A stretch of DNA of 64,000 nucleotides from Euwallacea fornicatus (lineage: Eukaryota > Arthropoda > Insecta > Coleoptera > Curculionidae). Shown here piece after piece: positions 35,401 through 46,533 of the stretch; positions within the stretch are counted from its first letter, which is position 1; every line of letters starts with the position of its first letter. A program made the translations under genes and the position numbers. The notes beneath the pieces are model-generated. The model searched no databases. It saw nothing but the letters and a program-made list of their open reading frames with translations, and was not told the origin of the DNA. The DNA lies in contig NC_089565.1 in the NCBI RefSeq assembly GCF_040115645.1, positions 868,001 to 932,000 on the forward strand, in the 5' to 3' direction.

Positions 35401-36513
35401 CCGGAAGGTTCTGTCCGATAATTCCGTTTCAAGTTTACACATGCATGCGCACACTCTTTTGAGCCGCATGTGGGCGTGTTTCTTTATAACTGCATGTACA
35501 TACATGTTTCCTTCGAAATTAACTACGGTAAAGATATCTCACGTCATTATTAAGCTAGGCGAGGTCGTGAAAACGTGGGTACTAATAAAGTTCTTTTGAG
35601 GCACGCTCTGGGTGGCCGTCTCTGATCGATGACGATATTGTAATAACCATGATATGCCAAGATCTAACAACATCGGAGATCGCGGAGAAACTTAACTCAG
35701 CTCAACAAATCATTTCGGACCAAATTCGGAAGCTAGGATTGGTCAGTAAATATTCCAGATGAGTGCCTCATGAGTTAAACGAAAAAAAGTTGCATGCCCG
35801 CATCGTCATGTGCGCATCTCTGCTTGCTCGGAACAAAAGTGAACTTTTCTTGGACCGTATGATTACTAGTGATGAAAAGTGGATTACGTATAAAAACATT
35901 GTAAGGAAAAGAGCGTGCTGTAATCCCGGAGAACTTACCCCCTCCACTCCGAAACTTGGATTGAGCCTTGAAAAGAGAAAGCTGTATATATGGTGGGACA
36001 TCCAAGGATCAATCCATTACGAGCTTTTGAAACCCAAGGAAAAGCTCAATTCGGAGAAATACTGTTGGCAAATGGATGAGTTAAAGAAAGTACTCCAACA
36101 AAAGATGGATGATGGAGATGTTCAACAGGAAGCAAATCATATTGCATCACGACAATGTCAGACCACATGCAGCTTTGGCGACTCGCCAGAAAATCGCGGA
36201 GCTAGGCTGGGAAATTCTCTCGCATCCACCATACTCGCCAGACCTTGCGCCCTCTGATTTTCACTTGTTCCTCTCTTTGCAAAATTTTTTGGCGGGAACA
36301 AAGTTCAAAAATAAAGAAGATGTCAAAACAGCACTTCTTGAGTTTTTCGTCTCCGAAGACAGGGCGTTCTTCAAAAATGAAATTTACAAATTGCCATCGC
36401 GGTGGCAAGAAATCACAAACAATAATGGAAAGTATGTCGTACAGTAAATATTGTTAAGTGGATTAAAAGCTGCATAATTTTCTTCTTCTTCATAAACGGA
36501 CAGAACTTTCCGG
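35401..36513 (+). mobile_element. Mariner element, cecropia/Hsmar1-like, shortened
   Basis: Ends CCGGAAGGTTCTGTCCG and (complement) CCGGAAAGTTCTGTCCG are flanked by TA at 35399-35400 and 36514-36515. At 1113 bp it is shorter than the roughly 1.3 kb usual for mariner, consistent with a damaged 5' region. The right end lies 30 bp before the ATG of the next mariner. Confidence 0.85.
35641..36447 (+). pseudogene. Mariner DD34D transposase, broken
   Basis: Readable from ITMICQDLTTSEIAEKLN. The WVPHEL signature of mariners is present as VPHELNEKKLHARI, with its Trp codon changed to TGA at 35761. It continues FLDRMITSDEKWITY (first Asp), LYIWWDIQGSIHYELLKPKE, then a frameshift near 36120 to ILHHDNVRPHAAL (second Asp) and PPYSPDLAPSDFHLFLSLQN (third Asp). 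The second and third Asp are 34 residues apart, the DD34D signature. It ends NNGKYVVQ and stop. Wording such as ELLKPKEKLNSEKYC and LPSRWQEI resembles the cecropia subfamily that includes Hsmar1, a call made from memory of the family. The first helix-turn-helix is not recognisable. Confidence 0.85.
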
Positions 36514-36543
36514 TAGATCTAATAGTTTTTCATAGCTTTGAAT

Positions 36544-37548
36544 ATGGCGAGTTTTGTACCAAAGAAAGACTTTTGCGGGGAAGTTTAATAACATTCTTTC
36601 ATTTAAAGAAAACGGCTGCTGAAAGTCACAGATTGTTGGTTGAAGCTTATGGGGAACATGCTCTGTCCCAAAAAAGTTGTGAGCGATGGTTTAAACGCTT
36701 CAAAACTGGTGATTTTGATATAAAAAACGGAGAGCATCCAGGACAGACGAAGAAGTTTGAAGATAGAGATTTGCAAGATTTATTGAAAGAAGACGCCACT
36801 CAAATGTTAAAATAATTAGCAGAAGCATTGAATGTTGTCCAATCCACTATTTCCCAACGTGTACACTCATTGGGGAAAATTCAGAAAGAGGGCAAATGGG
36901 TTCCATATGAATTGAAGGCACGAGACATTGAAAGACGAAAAACCATTTGTAAAATTTTGCTTGCCAGATAGAAAAACAAGGGTTTTCTCCATCGGATTAT
37001 AACAGGCGACGAGAAGTGGATCTACTTTGACAATTCAAAACGAAAAAAATCATGGGTAGATCCAGGTCAGGCTTCAACATCACAACCAGTGCATCGTATA
37101 CACAGAAAAAAGGCTTTACTGTGTATTTGGTGGGATAGCAGAGGAGCTGTCTTTTACGAATTGCCAAAATCCGGTGAAACGATTGATAAAACTAAACTGA
37201 ATATTGAAGGAAGAACGTCCCGAATAGTCTCAACGACACTTTAAAATTATTTTTCAGCACAATGCTCGGTCCCGTTTTGAAAAATTGGTCCAAAACTATT
37301 TGGAAAACGTTAAATGGGGCGTTCTACCTCATCCGCCATATTCACCGGACTTGGCCCCTTCGGAATTCCACTTATTCAGGTCCATGCAACACGGACTTTC
37401 AGAATAACACTTTCAATCTCGTAAAGAAATAAAAATATGGATTGATAAATGGTTGACCTCCAAAAATTTCTTTCAGCCCGGAATCCATTCTTTGCTGGAA
37501 AGATGGGAAAAAGCAATTGTTAATGATGCCGAATACTTTGATTATTAA
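36544..37548 (+). pseudogene. Mariner transposase, mauritiana-like, broken
   Basis: Starts MASFVPKKDF; a single-base frameshift follows at once, then ITFFHLKKTAAESHRLLVEA, CERWFKRFKTGDFDIKN and KKFEDRDLQDLLKEDA. A stop after MLK precedes LAEALNVVQSTISQRV (second helix-turn-helix), WVPYELKARDIERRK, HRIITGDEKWIYFDN (first Asp) and LLCIWWDSRGAVFYELPKSG. After a decayed region come PHPPYSPDLAPSEFHLF, where the third Asp is replaced by Glu, and LLERWEKAIVNDAEYFDY with a stop. The span is 1005 bp, close to the 345 codons of Mos1-type transposases. The block around the second Asp is damaged. Terminal repeats were not identified. Confidence 0.85.
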
Positions 37549-37689
37549 CATAATTGAACTTGTTACAGAAATAAACGTTACAAATTTCCTAAAAAATCGA
37601 CATTATTAAATGAAATACTTATTACTTTTACATTCCAGGAAAACTTCATCTTTCAATACTTGAATACAATACTTTCAAGTGGAGTTCTA

Positions 37690-37843
37690 AACATTTTACT
37701 TTTTAAATAACCTCGTAAGGAAAATCTAGTGGACTAAAATTTGGAGATCGTGTTGGCCATTCTAATGCACCTCTTCCTGCCGATCCATTTCTCCGTTCCT
37801 CAAGCCATTCTCGAAAGAGACTTTATTATCATCTCGTTAATAA
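37690..37843 (-). pseudogene. DD41D-type transposase, short C-terminal fragment
   Basis: On the minus strand: FREWLEERRNGSAGRGALEW, then PTRSPNFSPLDFPLRGYL and KSKMFRTPLE. This is the block leading to and including the third catalytic Asp (SPLDF) of the same family as 3711-4627. Nothing before or after it is readable. A terminus-like CAGGATGTTCATTTC (complement) at about 38145-38159 may belong to the same element. Confidence 0.65.
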
Positions 37844-37844
37844 C

Positions 37845-38815
37845 CGTTCACATTTAGTTTTTATTTAATCTCAATATGCTCTTTGATCCAGTACACATTT
37901 TTCTCTTCTAACTCCTGTCTCCATTAACCGATTTCAGTATTCTGGGTATAATTACATGGTAATGATGTGCCACTTCACAGGGGGCGCCATTTCAAATATT
38001 AAAGAGTGGGTATTTAAGGGTAACGGGGTGACTGATCCAATTCTCATTAAAGTCAAATTAAACTCCTTTTTAGACATGTTAATAGACTTTTTTTTTTATT
38101 TTAAGTTTTCCTTTCTTTTCAGAGATATTTCGAACGGTTTCTTTTGAAATGAACATCCTGTATGAAGAATGCACAACACACAATATACAAGTAGCTTTTT
38201 GCCTCTGACAAGAGCACGAGTTTAAGCAGTTTCATAGATAAACAATTCAGATTTTCCAGTTGCTTTAACAAAACGTTCTGTGCTTCAGCAAGAAGTTGAT
38301 AGAATTCTTAGACTTTCCTTATTAACATACTACATGAACATAAATCTATACAAACCAAAGGAACAGAGGATTGTGAGTAGCGAGTTTCACGGAAGGAATG
38401 CCCCGGGGGAAATGTTTATCTCTGAGACGACTTGGTGATGATTTTTGTTGCGAGGTCCTGTAGAAAGGGTCTTGATCTGTGGAAATTCTGGAAAAGCACT
38501 CCTGGCAAAGAATATAACGTTTTTACTTAACATTATACGTCAATGTGAGTCCCCGGTTCTTCACGCTCCTTCCCTCCACTTGTGAGAAGGAATTTGAGTG
38601 ACGTTGCCCTGATGTTGCATTTCGCTCTTCGTTTTGAAAAAAAGAAAGCACTTAAGAGCGTCCGTCATAGGCCTGATAAGTTAACGATAGGGATTTTTGG
38701 GGGGACCCTTGAGTATAGAACCGATTACTTTAGAGAAGGCAGACCAAAGGGTTTTACCTCAGGTCTCTCTATTTCCTTCTTTAAATGAATTAGTTAAAGT
38801 GAGACGTTACTGATA
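37845..38815. other. Intergenic, possible element terminus only
   Basis: Apart from the terminus-like motif near 38159 nothing was recognised. The frame at 38582-38788 lies upstream of the LINE fragment but has no clear match. Confidence 0.4.
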
Positions 38816-38816
38816 A

Positions 38817-39122
38817 CTGAATCCTACCTCAGGTTGTGTTATATCTAAATCTTTTAAGTCTCTTAGTAGGGGACGAGGTGTTATTATTTTTATTGGCCAA
38901 AATCTTGTCGCCAAGTATGACTTTGCTTCTGTTAACAAGAAGTATTCATTTCTTTGTGTCAAAGAATATTTAGATTTGAACCTAAACAGATCGTTTCCTT
39001 TGATAGCTGGGAATCTTTGGATCACAGTGAGTCTCAAAGTTTCCTATGACAATATGAGATATTTTGACCAGTTTTTAGCATTTAAGTTTTTCCTGTCTCG
39101 TCTGTCATATCTGAATCAGTAG
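38817..39122 (+). pseudogene. Non-LTR retrotransposon endonuclease fragment
   Basis: An open stretch of about 101 codons without a start codon, reading LNPTSGCVISKSFKSLSRGR then GVIIFIGQNLVAKYDF and later LWITVSLKVSYDNMRYFDQF. The layout resembles the apurinic-type endonuclease of LINE elements: a residue run ending in SRGGGVLI, a short strand about 50 residues later, then a Y.. FxxF segment. Here one Gly of the RGGGV motif is Arg. The preceding sequence is interrupted by stops. No reverse transcriptase follows directly. The assignment rests on pattern only. Confidence 0.45.
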
Positions 39123-39124
39123 TT

Positions 39125-39916
39125 GAAACTTTATCGGATTAAATGAAATAGATATTTTCTTTGAAAAATCCATAAAAAATGTTAAAGTGTTACTTGCAAC
39201 TTGTCTAAATGAACTTAGATATGGTTTAAAATAATACAATATTGTAACGTTAGAGGAGGCGAAAAATGTTTACTTCCTAGATAGTAAATGATCCACTTTA
39301 GTACCTCTTCAGTAGAGAAAAAGTATTTGATAATTATGTCGCACGTCGCAATGTCTGGTACATCAACGAAGTATTTTCCTAAGTTAAGAGAAGTTCAAGT
39401 GCACCTTTTTTACCTTGTTTGAAGAAAACAGCATTTTCGAAGATGTTTAAGGCAACTTGTTGACCCCACTTCTTTCAACCTATTTATAATTAGAATTTGC
39501 AACCAAAACTTTTAAGGTTGACTTCCAAGACTGAATATCAAGATGGGTGGCCGACAGCATACCATTTTAGCCACGCCACTCTCATTAACCTTTCCTGACC
39601 GATGCAATTTTAACATGTTATAATTTCATGCAAATCGGAATGAAGCCATTAAGTTCTGCGAAGGGAAACTACCTTACATACATATTTTGAATCAGTTGTT
39701 ATCCTTCCAGTTCCCGTATTACATTTGACTTCACTTTTAACCAGATAATGATACTCAAATCAAAGAACTAGTGCAGATTAAATAAGTAAGCTGAAAAGTG
39801 AAAGTATGATAACATAAATTACATAAATAAGCTTTACAAATTGAATAGTTTGAAAGAGTCTAAATAGCAGATAAGTTTGTTTTATTGTTTGAGTCGATGA
39901 ACATATTGCTTTGATA
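39125..39916. other. Intergenic, nothing recognised
   Basis: No supported feature. Further decayed LINE sequence is possible but not readable. Confidence 0.4.
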
Positions 39917-39918
39917 TA

Positions 39919-41440
39919 CAGTGGCGGCCGTAAGTTTGGAAACTTTTAATTTTTCTAATAAATTATATAAAGATATTATAATGGAAAGTTGAAATTTTTA
40001 GGATAATTTTAATACATTGTCCCAAATCCCTAAAATGTGTAAACAAAACTCTATTCATTCCAAGTAACGTTGTTATTCAAAAATCATTTTTTTTTGCCCT
40101 TGGCCGTAAATACGAAAACACGTTTTAAATTTATCAGTTTGGTCATTTTATCAGTCATATTTTACCAGAGAGTGACTGTGTATGAAATATCTAAGTTTCC
40201 TACAACATTAGGCAAAGTTAAAAACTGTTCTGAAGATTTTAAAAACAAATTGATTTAATTATTTAATTCGGGTGTGAAATTTCACGACGAATGAATATTC
40301 CCAGGGGGAGAATATGCAAAATTATTTAAAAATATGAAGTTACTGGATCGACATTTAATGGATCGAAGATTGGAAGATCTAAGAAATGTACGAGCAATGT
40401 GGACAGATTGTGTCAAGTCATCAAGGGAATCTCTCAAGCAGATCCAAAGAAGTCGTTTAGAGAAATTGCAAACGAATTTCGTGAAAGCAACATCTTCTTA
40501 TCTGCAAGAACTGTGTGACGTAGATTAGTACAAATGGGGTTATTTGGTCGTGTTGCTGGTCGAAAACCATCAATATCGAAGAAGAATATGAAAGCCCGAC
40601 TTGAGTTTGCGCATAATCACATTGATTGGTTCAATGGAAAATGGAGTTGGTTGCAATGGAGCAAGTTCAACATATTTGGAAGCGATGGTAGACGGTACGT
40701 AACACGGCCAAAAAATACCAGGTACTCTGTTAAATACCAAGTGCCAACCGTTAAACACAGCGGTATTATGGTTTGGGGGGCTTTTTCTCCATCTAAACCA
40801 GGGTAAAAATAGATGGACTAGTTGATCGCTTTGTTTATCGAGACATTCTTGAGAACCATATACTTCTTTATGCGGGGTGGGAAATGCCCCCACGTTGGCA
40901 ATTTCAACGGGACAATGATCCTAAGCATTGCAGTAGATTAGTTAAAAAGTGGCTTAATGAAAATTCGGTTGAAGTCTTTAAGTGGCCTTCTTAAAGTCCC
41001 GATTTGAAGCCCATTGAGCACCTGCGCGAGCATCTAGGCAGACAAATTCGGAAGAACAACATCTTAAATAGAAATGAACTTTGGGAAAATCATAAAAGGG
41101 GATGGACGAAGATTCCTAATGACGTGTGCGCTAATTTATTTGGTTCCATGCAGAGCAAATGTGCTGCTATTACAAAGACAAACGGATATACTACAGAATA
41201 TTAATTTTATAAACAATATGTTTTCTTTTATAAATAAATAAAAAGTTTCCATACTTCGCCCAACCAAAAACCATTATTGTTGAATAGAAAGTAAATCATT
41301 CAAAATATTATTGATTTATTTTTAAAATGTTTATTCCACCTAGCAAATATACAAATACACAAATTTTAACCAGTCCCTAATATGGTTTTGTTATTTAATT
41401 TAGAAAAATTAAAAGTTTTCGAAACTTATGGCCACCACTG
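39919..41440 (+). mobile_element. Tc1-like element D (copy of 11134-12657)
   Basis: Ends CAGTGGCGGCCGTAAGTTTG and (complement) CAGTGGTGGCCATAAGTTTC are flanked by TA at 39917-39918 and 41441-41442. It matches element C across its length on the opposite strand, including the unusual CGGCCG variant in one terminus. The flanking host sequence differs from that of C. Confidence 0.9.
40211..41204 (+). pseudogene. Tc1-like DD34E transposase, dead copy D
   Basis: The same block order as copy C: GKVKNCSEDFKNKLI then TAA, LLDRHLMDRRLEDLRN, the TSSYLQELCDVD stop, MGLFGRVAGRKPSISKK, SWLQWSKFNIFGSDG with the first catalytic Asp absent, then FQRDNDPKHCSRL and SPDLKPIEHL. A stop replaces Ser before SPDLKP (TAA near 40993) that copy C does not share. 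It ends NGYTTEY and stop, where C ends GHATED. The shared lesions must predate the split of the two copies, while the private ones are later decay. Confidence 0.85.
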
Positions 41441-41568
41441 TACATACATACATCAAGAGCATATTTAATGAAAGTATTGAATTTTCTAGCACTTTAATTA
41501 TTCCAAAGTTAAAATAACATATTGATTTTGGTGAAAATATTTGGGTTAGTCTTGGACTTGGTCTTGTA

Positions 41569-42764
41569 CAGTGTGTTCGGATTTGGTGTGTTTTGCCAGG
41601 AATATTTCATTACCCGGCTAGACAAGGCAAAACTAGCATACATGCCAAGAGCTCGATTTATAAGAAAATGTTAATGGCGGAAACCGTATTTTGATATTTT
41701 TAAGTTCGCGGCGCTAGAGGGCGTTTTTCAAATTTCGGTCATTTTCCAAATTCCTCATAACTTTTTTTGTTTAGGACAATATTAAAATAAAGCACAGACA
41801 TCCTTAAGGCACTTTTTCGATGTAATTGCAATGGCGTGCGTAATTTTTTGGTAGCGTACAGTTTCGTCAAAAACCGACATAACTTTTTTTATTTTGAATG
41901 AAAATCACATTCGTCTATGACTTCAAAAAATGTCCAATTTAAATCATTTTCTACTATGTCAATAGTTAAAAAAATAACCGAAGAATTAGACTTTTTGTGT
42001 TTATATTCAATTTGATTTTGCACTGGCTGTTCAAGTAACATAATTTATTTTATATGTTTTAAATTTTGCGTCAAAGTTTTTGGTTTTTATTGTTAATTTG
42101 ATGTCGATTTTTCAAGTAAAAATTATAGATAACTATGAAAAATATGTGAAAGTGTTTTAAATTGTCAAACGAAAACTCACAAGCAGCCTGTGAGTTATAC
42201 TTCCATACTTATCCCGAGCGACATCAACCAGATAGAAGAGTTTTTAAGCAAGTGAAAAATAATTTACAGAATTATGGAAGCTTCAAAAAGTGTAGACCAG
42301 AACACTACAATTTAAATGAAGATAACGAAATTGGAGAAGTTTTAGAAGATCTAAACATATTGCTTATTTTTGAAAATAACTATAAACATACCTACATAGT
42401 TGCAAATAGTTTAAAATTGACATTTTTTTGAAGTGATAGCCGACTATCATATTCATTTAAAATTTAAAAAAATATACAGGAAAAAACTAAGCACGCCACT
42501 GCAATCACATCAAAAAAGTACCTTAAGGATGTTTGTGTTTTATTTTAATATTGTCTTAAACGAAAAAAAATATGAGGAATTTTGAAAATGGCCGAAATTT
42601 GAAAAACACCCTCTAGCGCCGTGGACTGTAAAAATATCAAAATAAGGTTTTCGCTATTAATGTTATTTCGGAAAAATCGAGCTCTTTACATGTATGCTAG
42701 TTTTTCCGTATTTAGCTGCGAAATGAAATTTTCCTCTTAAAACACTTCAAATCCGAACACCTTT
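41569..42764 (+). mobile_element. Element with ~280-bp inverted repeats, core deleted
   Basis: The left end begins CAGTGTGTTCGGATTTGG after TA 41567-41568. The right end (complement) begins AAAAGGTGTTCGGATTTG beside TA 42765-42766. The inverted repeats continue through GAGCTCGATTT..AATGTTA, GGCGCTAGAGGGCG and CCTTAAGG..ACTTTTT blocks to about 41850 and 42490. The interior holds only a helix-turn-helix remnant (42162-42431). Confidence 0.8.
42162..42431 (+). pseudogene. Helix-turn-helix remnant of DD41D-type transposase
   Basis: The frame begins SNENSQAACELYFHTYPERH, continues QPDRRVFKQVKNNLQNYGSF, then GEVLEDLNIL. This follows the same plan as the N-terminal domain at 10238-9846 (CLAARHIYMERFP, QTFKNLFQRLCDTGSL, EVEEEILRRI). 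No catalytic block follows; the frame runs out shortly before the right inverted repeat. No ATG is visible at the family position, so a translated product is doubtful. Confidence 0.6.
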
Positions 42765-42766
42765 TA

Positions 42767-43364
42767 CAAAAGGCAAAACCAAGACCAGATACATAAAAGA
42801 AAGACTAAGACCAAGATTTCCTGTGTAACAGTCAGAATAAGACCAGTCCTGCGGGACTGTAAGGAATACTGGGCTTGCGTGCAAGAACCTTGTGAGTCTA
42901 GGAATTTAAAAACGTTATTATAAACCTCTGATTTTGCATTTTATAAATTCTTATTCCAAACTACAAGGAGGTCGAGATATGCATTAATGATTCGGGGATA
43001 TTAGAAAATTACAGTTTTAATAAATTTTAGGTCGCATCAAATATGCATGATAGACAATACGTAGATTTTTAACTCCACATTGTATTTAGTAGGAATTGTG
43101 GTTAGTGCAAATACGAGGTTTAAAAAGAAGCCATTATTAGACTCGAGGACTATTACCCATATGCCGGTATTGAATTATACTGTTTTCCCGATGAATTCAT
43201 CATTCTTCTATTTGCCTACGGCCGTTTCATGATAGCTACGTAATATTAAACCAGCAACGGCGGGGTATGGGATTCTGTACTCACTTTAGTGTGGAACTTT
43301 TCAAAACGTGCTAATGTAATTTCCCATTATAATTAGTGGGTATTTGAAGCATTTTTGAATAATA
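42767..43364. other. Intergenic, nothing recognised
   Basis: No supported feature. Confidence 0.5.
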
Positions 43365-43366
43365 TA

Positions 43367-44707
43367 CACTCAGTTTCATATCAAATACACCACCTAGTAA
43401 TTATAATAATAATTAACTCTTATAATTTTGACGAAATAATGCTTCATAATGGAGTATTAACTAATTAGTTTCAGTAAAAAAAAAGAACGCCAATGGTTTT
43501 TCGTCATCGATTTTCTACATTTTTTATTTAATTCTTAACAAATAAAATAATATTTAAACAGAAATATTAAATCATTTTGTCGATAGATTATGAACGAGAC
43601 ATCTTCAAATGCCCCCGGCGAGAATCTTGAAATTCCCCCCACCTCGCGAATTTTGATATAATGTCAATTATCTTAATAAAAGAGGACGGAAGAATGAATA
43701 GGAACCACACCACTATTGCGAGAATATGGTCTTCATGGTCTGAAGAAGGGATTCAGTAACATCATTCAACTGGACCTCCTTCTCGCAGCAACAACGAACA
43801 CGAAGTTCGACTTGGACGAATGACCACTGGTGATCGGCTTCAAACAACAAGGTCTGTTGCAGTAGATTGGACGCGAGCTTTCAAGCGTCAGCTGTAGATG
43901 GCAACAGTTCACGCAAGAATTTCGTCTGGTAACCTGCATTCATACCGACCCAATCTACGACTTCAACTAACCTCACAACACCAACCTTCTATTGTAGATT
44001 GGCGTGGTGTCAAGAATGAATTGGTTGAAACCACCAGTGGAATGATATCATCTTCAGTGATAAGTTGCGATTTTGTTTGTGGGTTAATGATGGTCGTAGA
44101 AGCTGCAGTTTTGTGAAAGGCGCTACACAGCCGTAACGCCTGGTGTTACGGTTTGTGGTGTGATATGTTGCGATCGTAGATCTCCTCTTGTGTTCGTTCC
44201 GATCACCTTAAACGTATACTGATACATTAACAACGTTCTGAGTGTTAGTACTTTTCATGAAAACTTTACCGAATGGCATTTTCTTACAGAGTAACGCAAC
44301 GCCGTTTACTGCGAACATTACTCGAAGGTACCTGGAACGAGCACAATTGGGAATGCTGCCTTGGTCTGTACGGTCACTGGACTGATCACCTATTGAACAC
44401 CTTTGGGATTTGAAATTTACCGAAGCATCCGAACAATTCGGAAGACTGTCTACAGTACCTTGGGGTAGCATGGAATGAAATGTCCCAGAAGGATATGGAT
44501 TATTTGTCGCAAAGCATGCAGCGAAGGGTACATGCACGAATTGCTGTACACGGCGATGTCGCCCATTATTAACGTCCTAGTTAATAAATGTTTTTTTACT
44601 CAAACTCTCCGATCATTTAATACTGTGTTATGAAGCATTATTTTGTCAAAATTACCATACTTAATTGTTATTATTCCTGTGAGATGCATTTCATACGAAA
44701 GTGAGTG
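43367..44707 (+). mobile_element. Tc1-like element, decayed
   Basis: Ends CACTCAGTTTCATATCAAAT and (complement) CACTCACTTTCGTATGAAAT are flanked by TA at 43365-43366 and 44708-44709. The similarity returns further in at a TTTTGACGAAATAATGCTTC block (43427) and its inverse (about 44631-44653). The length is 1341 bp. Confidence 0.85.
43690..44572 (+). pseudogene. Tc1-like DD34E transposase, decayed
   Basis: Readable pieces in changing frames: RMNRNHTTIARIWSSWSEEG (helix-turn-helix), HSTGPPSRSNNEHEVR (basic hinge), MATVHARISSGNLHSYRPNL, then the DDE region with ISCDFVCGLMMV in place of the usual SDESRFCLW block, YINNVL, PWSVRSLD..PIEHLWDL (Glu block) and MQRRVHARIAVHGDVAHY then stop. The block around the second Asp is degraded. 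It belongs to the same broad group as 26536-27568, which ends FREDTTHY. Many stops and frameshifts are present. Confidence 0.75.
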
Positions 44708-44709
44708 TA

Positions 44710-45403
44710 TTTATTTCCATTGCGGCAAAGATATTAACCTTCGACTATATCAAAAACATAAATAGAATTATGCATAAGTACTATTGTGCCCTTGCATGCA
44801 GTTACAATTCTAATAACCTGTGCAAATTAAGGTCGCACTACTGCAATTGCAGATAGCGACGATACATTTGTATTTGTCTGCAAAGGCAACTAATAGTTAA
44901 TTATATTTGTTTATGGCACAAGTAAATGCAAATGCAGACACATTTTTAATTCTTAAAAGGAAATTTCTCGAAAGGGAAAAATGCTTTTGTCCCATTACTG
45001 TCTGACGATTCTGGAATGGGTTATACTATCGTGTTAGAATTCTACGTATCAGCCGATGTTTCTTTCCGCAAGTCGTAAATTCTTAGGGGCGTTCCTTTAA
45101 TTGATTTCGATATTCAGTTTATGAGATATAGGGTTTCATTAAATACCTAAGGAACCTACATTCGTATTAATAGTGCATAGAAGTGTAGTCCGCAGTTTGA
45201 GGCTCATTACTTTTCGATTGCCCTGGAAAATGGTCATTAATCACATTTTACGATGCTGCCCGTCGTCAAAACCTTCAATCTTTCTATAATAAAACCTGAC
45301 GACGCAGGCAGAAACAGTTTTTAAGCCGAGTTAAAATTAATGCCTGGTTTGTCCGCAATTTTAATGCGTTTTAAAAATTTTTATTCATAAAACACATGCA
45401 ATG
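44710..45403. other. Intergenic, nothing recognised
   Basis: No supported feature. Confidence 0.5.
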
Positions 45404-45407
45404 TAGT

Positions 45408-46531
45408 CAGTCACAAGAGTATTCGTACCTCATTAATTGTCGGATATTCGCTTATTAATTATTAATAGAACAACTTATCAACAGGAATGTGTAATAGAAT
45501 TACTGCCCTTTCGGCTCATCTAAATTTTATTGCCAATAAATATATCAATATTACAAAAATATTATCTTATAATAACAAGTAACGAAATCGGGCTGACAAG
45601 AGTATTCGTGCGTAAGCAAATCGCAATTGTTTTTAAAATCGAAGTAGCCAGAAATTAAACCTGTTTGAACTTGCTGAATGTAGTACGAAACACAACACAT
45701 GAAGGCACATCGCATTGTAGTTATTTATCAATTGCTAATAAAAATGGGCCGAAAAAGCAGTGAAGTTTCACTTAGCGATGGGAAACTGATGCTCAAGTGG
45801 CATCAGGAAGGTAAAAGTTACCTAAAAATCGCGAAACTGGTGAGCAGGAGTAAATCGACGGTGCAATACGTCATAAAGAACATTAAAACAACTGGAAATC
45901 TTCTAAATGAACAACGCAAGGGTGGTCCTACAATGCTTACTCCGTACGAGGAAAAATCAGTTCTTAGAGAAATAAAGAAGAATCCGCATATAAGTGGTCC
46001 AAAGTTGGCAGCATTCGTATTGACAAATTTTAATTTAAAAAAAGTGTCTGCAGGAACATGCAGAAGAATTTTAAGAAAAAACGACATTAATGGTAGAGTT
46101 GCGAGGAGAAAACCATTTATTAATTTTAAAAAAATCGAAAAAAGCGATTAAAATTCGGAAAAGAATATGTGGACATGAATGGTGACTTTTGGGAACGAGT
46201 AATATTTACTGAAGAAAGCAAATTTAATTTGGTTAATTCAGATGGACCCATAACGGTATGGAGGAAATCAAATACGGAGTATCAATTAAAAAATTGAAAA
46301 GGTACAGTTAGGCACGGAGGTGGTTCCGTCATGGCATGGGGCTGTACGTCAGCAAACGGTGTGGGCAATTTAGTATTCATAGACGGAATTATGAACGAAA
46401 CTAGTCACTTGAATATTTTACGGAACAGTTTGTCATCAAGTGCAACAAAGTTGAGGCTGGAAAAGAATTTTTATTTCCAACATGATAACGACCCGAAACA
46501 CACAGCTTATATCGTGAAGCAATGGGTCTTA
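45408..46531 (+). mobile_element. Tc1-like element with IR/DR left end, 3' end lost
   Basis: A left terminus CAGTCACAAGAGTATTCGTA (45408) recurs about 185 bp inside as TGACAAGAGTATTCGTGCG (about 45593). This is the double-site layout of Bari-like and related Tc1 elements. The transposase follows and is cut off at the TA at 46532-46533, where a different terminus begins. The right end of this element was not found. Confidence 0.75.
45744..46531 (+). pseudogene. Tc1-like transposase, interrupted by another element
   Basis: Starts MGRKSSEVSLSDGKLMLKWH; the first helix-turn-helix is SYLKIAKLVSRSKSTVQYVI, then GGPTMLTPYEEKSVLREIKK and RRILRKNDINGRVARRKPFI, open over 135 codons. A frameshift in an A-rich run near 46130 follows, then FWERVIFTEESKFNLVNSDG, where Glu replaces the first catalytic Asp. 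One stop follows LKN, then GGSVMAWGCTSANGVGNLVF and FQHDNDPKHTAYIVKQW (second Asp). The C-terminal part with the Glu block is missing because the CAGAGTGTCCGG family starts here. The ATG at 45744 fits the family start better than the upstream Met at 45699. Confidence 0.82.
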
Positions 46532-46533
46532 TA

